From NCBI GenBank assembly GCA_003279875.1, contig QCGN01000004.1, positions 1 to 64,000 on the forward strand: DNA of 64,000 nucleotides. Direction: 5' to 3'. Below are positions 21,708 through 30,445 of this stretch, piece after piece. Position 1 is the first letter of the stretch. Every line of letters begins with the position of its first letter. The stretch is from Prochlorococcus sp. AG-388-D03. Lineage in GTDB: Bacteria > Cyanobacteriota > Cyanobacteriia > PCC-6307 > Cyanobiaceae. Below the pieces are notes generated by a model, which searched no databases, had not been told where the DNA came from, and was given only the letters and a program-made list of their open reading frames with translations. The translations under genes and the position numbers were made by a program.

Positions 21708-21956
21708 ATGAAAAAAGAATATGATTTTTGGTTAATTGATTCTAACTCAGTTGGAGTAATTCGTTTTTATAAAAAAAACGAAAATAAAGAGGATCCTATC
21801 GTGTACATATTTATTGAAGAGGGAATTGTCATGGGTAGTCATGGAGAAAATCCACCCTTTATGAAAACCAGAAGAGAAATGAAGATAGAGGATGCAAGAT
21901 TGTTTTGGAAAAAATTAATAAATGAAGGATGGCAAAAAACTAATCGCAAATGGTAA
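21708..21956 (+). CDS. DUF1651 family protein
   Basis: 82 aa. DUF1651 layout: an N-terminal strand with W, a central PPFMKTRREMKIEDARLFW and a terminal LINEGWQKTNRKW. This short family is nearly restricted to marine picocyanobacteria, often in several copies near islands. Function unknown. Confidence 0.75.
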   Translation: MKKEYDFWLIDSNSVGVIRFYKKNENKEDPIVYIFIEEGIVMGSHGENPPFMKTRREMKIEDARLFWKKLINEGWQKTNRKW

Positions 21957-22068
21957 AAACATTTTTTTATTCTATAAAAAGTAATTTATTAATTTTTTAA
22001 AAAGATATTTCAATATTAGGTGAAATAAAGATTTAAAAAATAATTATGAATGCATTTTTTTTATTAAT

Positions 22069-22236
22069 TCATACACTTATAAAAGTTCCCTTAGGATATA
22101 AACTTGAAATTCTATTCTTTTGTATAAGTTGTCTTTTCTTGAGATGATTTTCATATCTTTTTAACATCATCAAATAATTAGAGAATCCAAACAAGACCAA
22201 AAAAGTAATAAATTGGAATCCTGCTTCTAAGTTCAT
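22069..22236 (-). CDS. Small membrane-anchored hypothetical protein
   Basis: 55 aa starting MNLEAGFQFITFLVLFGFSN, one helix, then a basic amphipathic stretch (MLKRYENHLKKRQLIQKNRI). A 33-codon frame on the other strand (22046-22147) overlaps it; the minus frame is longer and has the better topology. Confidence 0.5.
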   Translation of the reverse strand: MNLEAGFQFITFLVLFGFSNYLMMLKRYENHLKKRQLIQKNRISSLYPKGTFISV

Positions 22237-22610
22237 AATTTAATATTTAAACTTTCTTTAAATCTGACCATTTTTTAAACAAAGGACATCAGTATTTATA
22301 TCTATTTAAATAAAAACTTAAAATCTCTATAAAAATTTGTTGATTCATTTATACAAATGAATTATATAAATAATTATCTTTTCATAGCAATTTTTGAATA
22401 ATGTTTATTCAAAAATAAGTATTGAAAAATATATTGCTTTAACTAATGAGGAATATTCTTATGTATTTTAACTGCAGGCCGATTGCTTGCATGACCCTCA
22501 GAGAATGATAATTCAAGCTCAGAAAAGGTTAGATATTCTTATAGTGTTACTTACTCATTCAAAATTGATAGAAATCAAATTTTGCATTTAATTAAAGTAT
22601 TTAGGTTTAT
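22237..22610. other. Intergenic region without clear gene
   Basis: About 370 bp, mostly very AT-rich, with one more GC-rich segment at about 22475-22540. A possible 34-codon TTG frame on the plus strand starts there (22490; MHDPQRMIIQAQKRLDILIV). It is too short and poorly supported to call. No hairpin terminator stands out. Confidence 0.4.
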
Positions 22611-23477
22611 TTATCTTGAAAAAATCTTTTTTTTGTACTTAAAATAATAATAAAATAAAATAATCATTAATAAAGTAATACCATAAAATCCACCTAGAGG
22701 ATTTGTATTTATATTTCCTGGCCCCACTAACCATATAGGAGCATCTTCTGAGATTTTTATTAAACCATTATTCAAGAGAAACCATATACCTACAAGGCCC
22801 CCATGAAGGCCAGCACAACCCCATAAGGAATTATCATCTTTTCCTTTAATCATTGATAAAATAATACCAAGTAAGAATAGGCCAAAAAGAATACTTATCA
22901 TTTCCCAAAAAGGCATATCAAATCCAACGTGCACAATACTAAATATTAATGCTTGAAAAATTAAGGCTTTTTTTAATCCATATTGATTTTTTAATTCCTC
23001 TAAAAGCCAACCTCTAAAGATTAGCTCTTCCGCAAATCCAATCCCAATTATTAGAAGTAACGTATTCAATAATATTTCAGGGGATAATCTAATAAACCAA
23101 TCTCCCCATTCATTTCTAATGATTGGGATTAATATTAGTGATAATAAAATAATTGATTCCAAAAGACCTTTGAGAAAAAAAATATATATCTCCCTTTTTT
23201 TTTGAATTTTGTTTATACCCAGCAGTATCCAAGTATTATTTATTCCCCAACGCACCTTAAACCATTTGTTCATTGACAAAACGAATAATAAGAAGGTAAA
23301 AATTGTGCCTATTAACGATATCTTCTCCTTCTCTACACCAATTAATAAAAAGGGGTATGCTAATAGCCAACCTAATAAATAAAGGATAGGCAGGAATAGA
23401 ATTATTGATAGTATTTGAGGTCTTATAACTAAGAATTTCTCATATATTATTTTTATTGCGTTCAAAATATAAGACAT
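22611..23477 (-). CDS. CPBP-family intramembrane metalloprotease
   Basis: 288 aa, seven to eight helices. The diagnostic motif EELIFRG (GFAEELIFRGWLLEEL) with downstream FSIVHVGF and WGCAGLHGGLVGIWF gives the Glu-Glu, His and second His of CPBP (CAAX/bacteriocin-processing) proteases. In plastids relatives act in membrane-protein maturation. It lies beside the two sugar-transferase genes but no functional link is shown. Confidence 0.87.
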   Translation of the reverse strand: MSYILNAIKIIYEKFLVIRPQILSIILFLPILYLLGWLLAYPFLLIGVEKEKISLIGTIFTFLLFVLSMNKWFKVRWGINNTWILLGINKIQKKREIYIFFLKGLLESIILLSLILIPIIRNEWGDWFIRLSPEILLNTLLLIIGIGFAEELIFRGWLLEELKNQYGLKKALIFQALIFSIVHVGFDMPFWEMISILFGLFLLGIILSMIKGKDDNSLWGCAGLHGGLVGIWFLLNNGLIKISEDAPIWLVGPGNINTNPLGGFYGITLLMIILFYYYFKYKKKIFSR

Positions 23478-23598
23478 ATTTAGAATTTATCCCCTTTTAT
23501 AGTTATAAAAATAAAATATAAATCAAAAATATAATGTAATTAATAAAATTTTTTAATTTAAATATTATGTATTTAAATATTATTAATTTATAAGTACC

Positions 23599-24432
23599 TT
23601 ATTTCACTATAGTTTCATTTGGAAGGATTACTCGTTTTTCTTTTAATGAGAAGTTCTCTGGGACTATAAATTCTTTTTTCGAAATTGACAGAAAAGATGC
23701 CCACCATGAGAAAGTACTGTTACTTAAGATTGCAAATCTTGAAGATCTCATGAGATTAAAATCATTTTTAATTGAATTTGAATTTAACATTGATATTTTT
23801 AAATCAATAAAGCATTGCTTTATTTCTTTTAAAAATTCTTTTCCATATGTTTGATCTTCAGAAATTAATTTGAATGAACTATATCCCTTTGAGATTGCAT
23901 ACCTAATTGAATTTTTATAGTATTCTAATTTACAAATATTTAAGTCTGAAATGTTAAGAAAATCACTACCCCTTAAATGAATTACTACATCATTATTGCA
24001 AATTTGAATATATTCTTTATTTAATTCAATAGGTTTTAACTTTAACTCGCTAAAAGCATTTTTTAGACTGGAATAAGTCCATTTTTGATTGAAATATCCA
24101 TCTAAAAACAATATTTTTTTTTCAGAATAAAGATAGTCCCTTGAATTGAAATTCCTGTCATTAATACTGATAAATGGTAAATAACTACCAAATCTTAAAT
24201 ATGCTGATGTTTTAGCGACAAATTTTTTTACTATATTCAAATCTTTAGAATCATTATAATAAAGCCAATGAGGCCTTTCAAAAATATAATTTAAACAATT
24301 AATTCTTTTAGGAATATGTATATCCCCTAAAAAAGAAATAATAACTTTTTCGCTTTGTTTCCTATATTTTAAACATGCAGCGGTTTGGAATAGTTGATTG
24401 CCTAGTCCACCCACCATTCTTGAAAAAATCAT
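23599..24432 (-). CDS. Alpha-1,2-fucosyltransferase-like glycosyltransferase (GT11)
   Basis: 277 aa. N-terminal GGLGNQLFQTAACLKY is the GT11 donor-site signature. VVIHLRGSDFLN gives the HxRRxD-like motif (here HLRGSD), and the C-terminal SNSTFSWWASFL is the third conserved motif. It transfers fucose or a related GDP-sugar to a glycan, probably surface polysaccharide. An accessory gene, divergent from the GT2 gene across 106 bp. Confidence 0.85.
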   Translation of the reverse strand: MIFSRMVGGLGNQLFQTAACLKYRKQSEKVIISFLGDIHIPKRINCLNYIFERPHWLYYNDSKDLNIVKKFVAKTSAYLRFGSYLPFISINDRNFNSRDYLYSEKKILFLDGYFNQKWTYSSLKNAFSELKLKPIELNKEYIQICNNDVVIHLRGSDFLNISDLNICKLEYYKNSIRYAISKGYSSFKLISEDQTYGKEFLKEIKQCFIDLKISMLNSNSIKNDFNLMRSSRFAILSNSTFSWWASFLSISKKEFIVPENFSLKEKRVILPNETIVK

Positions 24433-24538
24433 TTAAAAAAAAACTATAATGGATTTAATTTCATAATGTAAAAAACTTAATTTTTGGCTTTTTCATATTC
24501 AAATTACTATAAAGTAATTATATATAATTTTAAATAAA

Positions 24539-25306
24539 TTGAAAAAAGATTTAGAGCCTATTGTAGATAATAAACTTTTATTTAATATTGTAGTGCCAGT
24601 ATTTAATGCAGAAAAATATATAGAAAAATGTCTTAACTCTATAATTAATCAATCATATAAAAGATTTCAAGTACAAGTTGTGGACGACTGTTCTGGAGAT
24701 TCTTCTTATGAAATTGCTTCCTCAATATGTAAAGATATCAAAAATTTTAAAATTTCAAGGAATCCTAGAAGAATTGGAGCCTTAAATAATATATGCAATT
24801 TACTTAATAGGCAGATAAAAGAGCCAACAAAAACAGTAGATTTGATAATTGATGGCGATGACTATTTATATAGTGGTGATGTCTTTAATATTTTGAAAGA
24901 AAAGTATATTCAAACAAATTGCTTAATTACTTATGGTAGTCATATTTCTTCCAGAGGTGTTCAAGGAAAAAAATATCCTCGATTAATTAGAGAGTTTAAT
25001 TTATTCAGAAAATATTTTTGGTACGCCTCGCATTTAAAAACATTTAGACATGATTTATGGTTAGCTCTTAATCCTAAAGACTTAATCAATAAGAATCGGG
25101 AATATTTTTCTGTAGCCTCTGATTTGGCAATAATGTTCCCAATGCTAGAGATGGCTGGAAATAGACAAGAGTTTATAAGTGATATTTTATATGTTTATAA
25201 CGATAATAATCCGATAAGTGATCATACAATTAGAAGAAAAGAACAAATTTTGGCAGCAAGAGAGATAAGGCAGAAAAAAATATATAATAAGAGAACTTTT
25301 TATTAG
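24539..25306 (+). CDS. Glycosyltransferase family 2
   Basis: 255 aa from TTG. The GT-A fold start is FNIVVPVFNAEKYIEKCLNS, followed by VVDDCSGDSSYEIA and the metal-binding DxD in LIIDGDDYLYS. The C-terminal part is short with no membrane helices. Donor and acceptor unknown, probably surface polysaccharide together with the divergent GT11 gene. Confidence 0.85.
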   Translation: MKKDLEPIVDNKLLFNIVVPVFNAEKYIEKCLNSIINQSYKRFQVQVVDDCSGDSSYEIASSICKDIKNFKISRNPRRIGALNNICNLLNRQIKEPTKTVDLIIDGDDYLYSGDVFNILKEKYIQTNCLITYGSHISSRGVQGKKYPRLIREFNLFRKYFWYASHLKTFRHDLWLALNPKDLINKNREYFSVASDLAIMFPMLEMAGNRQEFISDILYVYNDNNPISDHTIRRKEQILAAREIRQKKIYNKRTFY

Positions 25307-25405
25307 ATATTTAAGATGTCTTTACTTGAACTATAAGAATAAATCGATTTATAAAGTTTAATTTTTTGTAAATTCTCTTACCTTCGATATTTTTTGCTAA
25401 ATGAG

Positions 25406-25513
25406 TTAATTAACTATAAAAAATCCTGCTAAATTTATAATATTTGCCGCTAGGACAAAACAAATTAGATAATTATTAATATTCTTAGTTATTGTGTGTG
25501 TTTTATAATTCAT
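25406..25513 (-). CDS. Single-helix membrane mini-protein
   Basis: 35 aa (MNYKTHTITKNINNYLICFV...). Polar start and one helix of about 19 residues reaching the C-terminus. ATG start, TAA stop. Weakly supported because of length. Confidence 0.35.
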   Translation of the reverse strand: MNYKTHTITKNINNYLICFVLAANIINLAGFFIVN

Positions 25514-25600
25514 TTTTTCATATCTAAAAAAAGTAAAATCTACTTACTTGCTATTAATTGAAAGTATTGTTTACTTAGTTTGTATATTTATTTAAATGAA

Positions 25601-25690
25601 ATGGAACTAAATTTCAAGACTTTAATGTTTACGGCATTATCTCCAATATTTATTGTGGCGGCTATTATCGTCGTTTATTTATTCCATTAA
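25601..25690 (+). CDS. Single-helix membrane mini-protein
   Basis: 29 aa (MELNFKTLMFTALSPIFIVA...). One strong helix ending IIVVYLFH. The size and shape are those of small photosystem subunits such as Psb30, but the sequence does not match one I know. Confidence 0.4.
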   Translation: MELNFKTLMFTALSPIFIVAAIIVVYLFH

Positions 25691-25730
25691 TTTGAATATT
25701 GTCACCTATAATTTTTAGTTGAAATAATTG

Positions 25731-25826
25731 TTAAGGGTGGATAATCCCTTTTTTTTCTAAAACAAAGGATAAAATTGCTATAAATGCCATTACCGTAAGG
25801 ATTTTGTTTTTCTTGATGAAATCCAT
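25731..25826 (-). CDS. Single-helix membrane mini-protein (MDFI type)
   Basis: 31 aa (MDFIKKNKILTVMAFIAILS...), tail EKKGIIHP. The start MDFI-x-K and one-helix design recall the mini-gene at 16272-16382, which suggests a small paralogous family. Confidence 0.45.
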   Translation of the reverse strand: MDFIKKNKILTVMAFIAILSFVLEKKGIIHP

Positions 25827-25999
25827 ATTAGTTATAGATAATTAATAACTTGTGCTCTTTTTGAAAGTTAATCCTATTTGGTTTTATATTCAATATTTGT
25901 TTTCATTTAAATCAGTTTATATTAATAAAATATTTTATTAAGGATAGATCATAATCTGTAAATTATATTTAAATTAAGTGTAAAGATTATTTTTATTTT

Positions 26000-26341
26000 A
26001 TGGATAAGAAAGGAGCAAAAGGTTACTGGATATCAACTGCAAGAATAATTAATCAAGAATTATTTGATGAATATGTAAATAAAGTTGGTCCATGGTTAAA
26101 AGATGTTGGAGGGGAAGTCTTTGCAAAAGATACAGAACCATTAGGTAAGGAACAGACTGAAGATTCTAATTTAGCCGTTATTTGTGAATTCACTTCCATG
26201 AGAGCAGCAGTTGAAGCTTTTGAGTCTGAAGAATATAAAGAGCTTTCAAAGTTAAGACAAAAAGCAACTATAAATTCTACATTTACAATAATGGAAGGTT
26301 TAGATGAAGCTGCAAAACTTAGAAAAGCTATGGGAAAATAA
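26000..26341 (+). CDS. DUF1330-family protein
   Basis: 113 aa. GYWISTARIINQELFDEYVNKVGPWLK and a central GGEVFAKD, then EFTSMRAAVEAFESEEYKEL, match the ferredoxin-like dimeric alpha/beta barrel DUF1330 family. Biochemical role unknown. ATG start. Confidence 0.8.
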   Translation: MDKKGAKGYWISTARIINQELFDEYVNKVGPWLKDVGGEVFAKDTEPLGKEQTEDSNLAVICEFTSMRAAVEAFESEEYKELSKLRQKATINSTFTIMEGLDEAAKLRKAMGK

Positions 26342-26404
26342 TTTAAAAGTTAATTATTTTTTTTTTTTTATCTATAAAATAACTAATAAATAATAAAAAT
26401 ATTA

Positions 26405-26545
26405 ATGGAACCTATTTACGTTGGAGATTTAATACCTTCTATATCTTCCTATCAGAAAGTTATTGATAAATATGAAAAAGCAATAAAACAAGGGGAATTT
26501 TATGAGGAGCCAATTGGAGAAGATTCAATTTATCCAGATTGGTAA
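26405..26545 (+). CDS. Small conserved hypothetical protein
   Basis: 46 aa (MEPIYVGDLIPSISSYQKVI...), acidic, ending EDSIYPDW. It lies 3 nt before the next gene on the same strand, so it is probably coupled to it, and 63 bp after the DUF1330 gene. Confidence 0.5.
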   Translation: MEPIYVGDLIPSISSYQKVIDKYEKAIKQGEFYEEPIGEDSIYPDW

Positions 26546-26548
26546 AAA

Positions 26549-26737
26549 ATGCTCACTACAAAAATTACTTATGCCTTAGCAGATTGGATAAGAGAATGGC
26601 GAAAATGTAGAAATGAAGATCCCTCTCTTGATGATTGTATAAAGTTTGCGGAATGGAAAATAGAAGATTATAAATTAACAGAAAGTGATCGAATGATAAT
26701 TGAGAGTATTCTTCTTTATGAAACTGAAAAAAGTTAA
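26549..26737 (+). CDS. Small conserved hypothetical protein
   Basis: 62 aa (MLTTKITYALADWIREWRKC...). Soluble, acidic and tryptophan-rich in its first third, helical throughout. Probably cotranscribed with the 46-aa gene just upstream. Function unknown. Confidence 0.6.
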   Translation: MLTTKITYALADWIREWRKCRNEDPSLDDCIKFAEWKIEDYKLTESDRMIIESILLYETEKS

Positions 26738-26759
26738 AACTTTTTCAATCTAATTTTTT

Positions 26760-27182
26760 CATAAAAATTTAATAGTTTATAAAACAATAAAGCATCAAAA
26801 TCCTCTTATAAATCGCTAAAAAAGTAAATCAGCATAATTACGGATTTACATGAAATAGAGATAGGAGTAATTTAAAGATGTTGAGTTAGGAGGCAATCTA
26901 AATGATTGATATTCCGCCTGAAATTTAGCAAATTTACAAATATAGGAAGCGTATTCCTGACAATGGGATTACTCGAAAAGTAAAGTTCAATCAATTAGTC
27001 TGATAAGACTTCGCTCTATAATTACCAGCGACAAAAAGGGACTAAAATTATCGAGAATTATCCCCTAACCCACTTATTTAAAGCTCATGAGTAAATGAAC
27101 TTTATTTAATGTATTATTTAAATCCTGAAAGTAGAAAATAACAAATTAAAAAGAGGACTGTAATTACAGACCTCTTTTTTTT
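26760..27182 (+). ncRNA. Candidate noncoding RNA locus
   Basis: A 518-bp gap between genes that ends in a strong rho-independent terminator (27148-27182). The middle is less AT-rich than other spacers and holds inverted segments, for example AGGAGGCAATC near 26888 against GATT...CCGCCT near 26905-26919. No long reading frame is present. I could not match 6S RNA, tmRNA, RNase P RNA, SRP RNA or Yfr1 by their conserved motifs. Transcript start and strand (plus, from the terminator) are inferred. Confidence 0.45.
27148..27182 (+). terminator. Rho-independent terminator
   Basis: Stem AAGAGG-A-CTGT / ACAG-A-CCTCTT with an AATT loop and one A-A mismatch, followed by eight T residues. It lies 74 nt before the pip start and more than 400 nt after the last gene, so it must end an unannotated plus-strand transcript or a very long 3' UTR. 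Confidence 0.85.
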
Positions 27183-27255
27183 ATGGTTTTATAGTAACCA
27201 ATGTTTATTATTAGATAATATAAATTTTCTAATTAAAGTAAATAAATTTTATAAA

Positions 27256-28206
27256 ATGGAAGAAACAAAATTATTTCCCTCAATAGAGCCAAGAGAAAAA
27301 GGTTTTTTACAAGTAAGTAAAATCCATTCTATCTATTGGGAAAGATCTGGTAATCCAAATGGAAAAAAGATATTAGTAATCCATGGGGGGCCTGGAGGAG
27401 GAAGTCAACCAAGATATAGAAGATATTTTAATCCAAAAAAATTTGATATTGTTCAATTTGATCAAAGAGGCTGCGGTAATTCAAGACCTTTTTCAGAATT
27501 AAAAGAAAATACAACAGGAGATTTAGTAAGTGATATTGAGAAATTAAGAATAAATTTGAATATAGATTCTTGGCATTTGTTTGGGGGTTCATGGGGTTCT
27601 ACTTTAGCTTTGATTTATGCAATAAAAAATCCATCAAAAGTTAAAAGTATGACCTTAAGAGGAATATTTTTGTGTAGAAAATTCGAACTATTATGGTTTT
27701 ATCAATATGGTGCAAGTGAGATATTTCCCGATGAGTTTGAAAAATATATCTCTGTAATACCTCAGGATGAAAGGGAGAATTTAATAGCTTCTTTTTATAA
27801 ATATCTAACATCTAAAGATATTGAACTTAGATCAAAAGCTGCCGCTGCCTGGACAAATTGGGAGCTTTCTACAAGTCATCTTATTAAAAGAGATTTTAAT
27901 GTTGGTAAAAGTAAAACTAATTCCTTTTCAGATGCTTTTGCAAGAATAGAGTGTCATTATTTTATCAATAACATCTTCTTAGAAGATGATTTCATTTTGA
28001 AAAATATAAAGATTATAGAATCTATACCAACTAGGATAATCCAAGGAAGATACGATGTAGTTTGTCCTGTTAGGAGTGCTTGGGATCTTAGTAAAAAATT
28101 ACTAAATTCAGAGTTGATTATCGTAGATGATGCTGGACATTCTATGAGTGAAAAAGGAATCACAATTAAATTACTAAATTCAGTTGAAAGATTAGAAAGT
28201 TTTTAG
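27256..28206 (+). CDS. pip: Proline iminopeptidase
   Basis: 316-aa alpha/beta-hydrolase of family S33 that releases N-terminal proline from peptides. Oxyanion loop HGGPGGG at 43-49, FDQRGCGNSRP, nucleophile Ser112 in GGSWGS, Asp in GRYDVVCP and His in DDAGHSM are all present. Length is typical. Cytoplasmic. It follows the terminator of the noncoding locus. Confidence 0.93.
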   Translation: MEETKLFPSIEPREKGFLQVSKIHSIYWERSGNPNGKKILVIHGGPGGGSQPRYRRYFNPKKFDIVQFDQRGCGNSRPFSELKENTTGDLVSDIEKLRINLNIDSWHLFGGSWGSTLALIYAIKNPSKVKSMTLRGIFLCRKFELLWFYQYGASEIFPDEFEKYISVIPQDERENLIASFYKYLTSKDIELRSKAAAAWTNWELSTSHLIKRDFNVGKSKTNSFSDAFARIECHYFINNIFLEDDFILKNIKIIESIPTRIIQGRYDVVCPVRSAWDLSKKLLNSELIIVDDAGHSMSEKGITIKLLNSVERLESF

Positions 28207-28236
28207 GTAAATTCAAAAAAATAAATTTACAAAGAT

Positions 28237-28410
28237 TTATAATCCATTTTCTTCAATATTATTAGCAATACTCCTTAGTAATTCAACAATATCAGAGTCG
28301 TCACATTCTGTATCCTCTTTAAGCAAAATACATTCATCTCTAATACTTACATTAGTACTCCACCAAATCCCTGAACTGTTGGTATCATCCCATTCGAATC
28401 TATCTGACAT
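28237..28410 (-). CDS. Small acidic hypothetical protein
   Basis: 57 aa (MSDRFEWDDTNSSGIWWSTN...), strongly acidic, ending SIANNIEENGL. It lies 5 nt downstream of the 81-aa gene and is probably coupled to it. Family not recognised. Confidence 0.55.
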   Translation of the reverse strand: MSDRFEWDDTNSSGIWWSTNVSIRDECILLKEDTECDDSDIVELLRSIANNIEENGL

Positions 28411-28415
28411 TATTA

Positions 28416-28661
28416 CTAAGAATTAACTGTAATTTCTTCTTGAATATCTTCTTTTATTTCTTCCTTTACTTCTTCTGGCCATGCAATATCAAACCTTGCA
28501 TACTCTTCGGTAGCAAATCCTTCAGGATGGCGCTTACAAATTTTTCTTCTTCTAACAAAAACGTGATCAACTCTTTTCTCTTTGTCGGGAGTAAATGTCC
28601 TTTCAAGTTCTATAATTTCAGTAAATTCTGTCGATTTAAGTTCAATTGTTGGTTTCTTCAT
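28416..28661 (-). CDS. Conserved hypothetical protein
   Basis: 81 aa. Basic centre with RRRKICKRHPEGFATEEYARFD and an acidic C-terminal tail (EEVKEEIKEDIQEEI). First gene of a two-gene unit with the 57-aa gene. Function unknown. Confidence 0.6.
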   Translation of the reverse strand: MKKPTIELKSTEFTEIIELERTFTPDKEKRVDHVFVRRRKICKRHPEGFATEEYARFDIAWPEEVKEEIKEDIQEEITVNS

Positions 28662-28822
28662 ATTTATAATAATTAATTTTTATACATTAAAGCCTGGTAC
28701 TTAGGATCGTGGATTGCCCTTTGTAAATTATTTAACTTGAAGATTTAAAAATAGAGCATTTGTTTTTTTAAATAAGTTCTGGACAGTTTTCTAAGTTTAA
28801 TTTGTTTCTTAATAAATTAAAT

Positions 28823-30328
28823 TTATAATTCAATATTTAATTCATATTGATGCTCTTTTTTAAGCTTAAAATCTCTTTTTTTAGGAAAGTTTTTTCTTTT
28901 AATTAATGGTTTTCTCCTAGATCCATGTTTTAAATAAACTTCTTTTGAAATGTCCCAATAACCTTCTTTTTGAGTTATTTCTTGAATCTTTTTTCTTGCA
29001 ATTTTAGTAGTTTGTAAGAGGTCGATTATTGGTTTTGTATATTTAGAACTTGAATACGCCCTTGAATTGAATTTTTCCATCAACCATGGTTCATGTATGA
29101 AATTCTCTGGATAAAGTTTTATCTCTGGAACCCATTTCCTAATAAAAGTACCTTTAGGATCATGATCTTTCCCTTGCTTAATCGGATTATAAATTCTATT
29201 TATATTAATAGAGGTTGTACCTGATTGCATTTGGCATTGATTCCAGTGAATTCCAGGCTCATAGTCAATAAATTTGCTCGCCAATACTGAACCTGATTCT
29301 TGCCATGGTATCCATAAGTTATAGCTTGCAAAAGACATCAACATTGCACGCATTCTAAAATTAAGCCATCCATTAAAATTTAAAGATCTCATACAAGCAT
29401 CTACGAAGGGAAAACCCGTTCTACCCTCACTCCATAATTGAAGTAAAATATTATCTTTTTTTCTAATTTTGTGGAAATAGGGATGAAATTCTTTAAATTC
29501 TAATTCAGGTTCACTCTCAAGTTTTTGGATAAAATGACAATGCCAAGTTAATCTACTTTTTAACATTTTAGAACTATTATTCTGATTTGAATTTGCTTTA
29601 TGGAAAATCTCTTTTAAGGAAATGCATCCCCAACTTATAAAGGGTGATAGTCTTGAACAACTATCGAATGATTTCTCTGGGCTTGAAATATCTTTTGAAT
29701 AAGAATTTAATTTGTTCCTGAAAAAATATTCCATTCTTTGAATCCCATTTTCTCTCCCACCTTTTAATCTACCTTTACAAAAATCATCCTTAAATCCAAA
29801 GTAATCATCTTCGGGTATTTCACCTGTTGCAAATGCTATAGGATTAATTTTTTTTGGTTTAATAAATAATTGTCTCTCTGTATTTTTCTTCCATTTCTTT
29901 GACCAATTATTTCTATCTAGATTTCCTCTAAATACAGAAAATTGTAAATACTCTTTCCAAATTATTTTTTTCTTTAAAGCCCATTTTCTAACTTTTTGAT
30001 CTCTTTTGTAAGTAAAATAGTCACCAGTTTCTTGATGACTATAAATTCCCCTTATATCAAAGTTATGAGATATTTCTTCAAAAATTTCAATAACTTTTCC
30101 TGTCCTAACTATTAAGGGTTGTCCAATTGCTTTAAGTGAATTTCTTAAATCAATAAGACATTCTTTACAAAATTGCCATTGCCTATATGAATGAGTTTTT
30201 TGCATCCATAGTTCTTTCTCAATTATATAAATAGGGATTATATCTCTATCTTTTAAAGATTCTATAAGAGCTTCATTATCGTCTACTCTTAAATCTTTTT
30301 TAAACCATAAAATATTTATTTCTTGCAT
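28823..30328 (-). CDS. Cryptochrome/DNA photolyase family protein
   Basis: 501 aa. N-terminal antenna domain starts INILWFKKDLRVDDNEAL. The C-terminal FAD-binding domain has the family core WFRMR-like WLNFRMRAMLMSFASYNLWI, then EPGIHWNQCQMQSGTTSIN and RIYNP. This is the long photolyase-like group of cyanobacteria, either a light-driven pyrimidine-dimer repair enzyme or a cryptochrome; sequence alone does not decide. Divergent from tenA across 117 bp. Confidence 0.88.
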   Translation of the reverse strand: MQEINILWFKKDLRVDDNEALIESLKDRDIIPIYIIEKELWMQKTHSYRQWQFCKECLIDLRNSLKAIGQPLIVRTGKVIEIFEEISHNFDIRGIYSHQETGDYFTYKRDQKVRKWALKKKIIWKEYLQFSVFRGNLDRNNWSKKWKKNTERQLFIKPKKINPIAFATGEIPEDDYFGFKDDFCKGRLKGGRENGIQRMEYFFRNKLNSYSKDISSPEKSFDSCSRLSPFISWGCISLKEIFHKANSNQNNSSKMLKSRLTWHCHFIQKLESEPELEFKEFHPYFHKIRKKDNILLQLWSEGRTGFPFVDACMRSLNFNGWLNFRMRAMLMSFASYNLWIPWQESGSVLASKFIDYEPGIHWNQCQMQSGTTSININRIYNPIKQGKDHDPKGTFIRKWVPEIKLYPENFIHEPWLMEKFNSRAYSSSKYTKPIIDLLQTTKIARKKIQEITQKEGYWDISKEVYLKHGSRRKPLIKRKNFPKKRDFKLKKEHQYELNIEL

Positions 30329-30445
30329 CTAACTAATTTTTTTTTAATTATAAAAAAACTTTTTATTACCTATGACTTTTGATTTAATCTTTCTCAATTA
30401 ATATAATAATCAAATAAATTATTTATATATTTAATAATAAAATTA

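Noticed and set aside
22046-22147. 33-codon plus-strand frame
   Set aside because: Overlaps a longer minus-strand frame with better topology (22069-22236).
22490-22594. 34-codon TTG frame MHDPQRMIIQAQKRLD
   Set aside because: No start signal and no recognised family; mentioned in the intergenic entry only.
26760-27182. tmRNA, RNase P RNA, SRP RNA, 6S RNA or Yfr1
   Set aside because: Their diagnostic conserved segments were looked for and not found.
30329-30445. TPP riboswitch before tenA-thiD
   Set aside because: The spacer is AT-rich and lacks the conserved THI-box segments.
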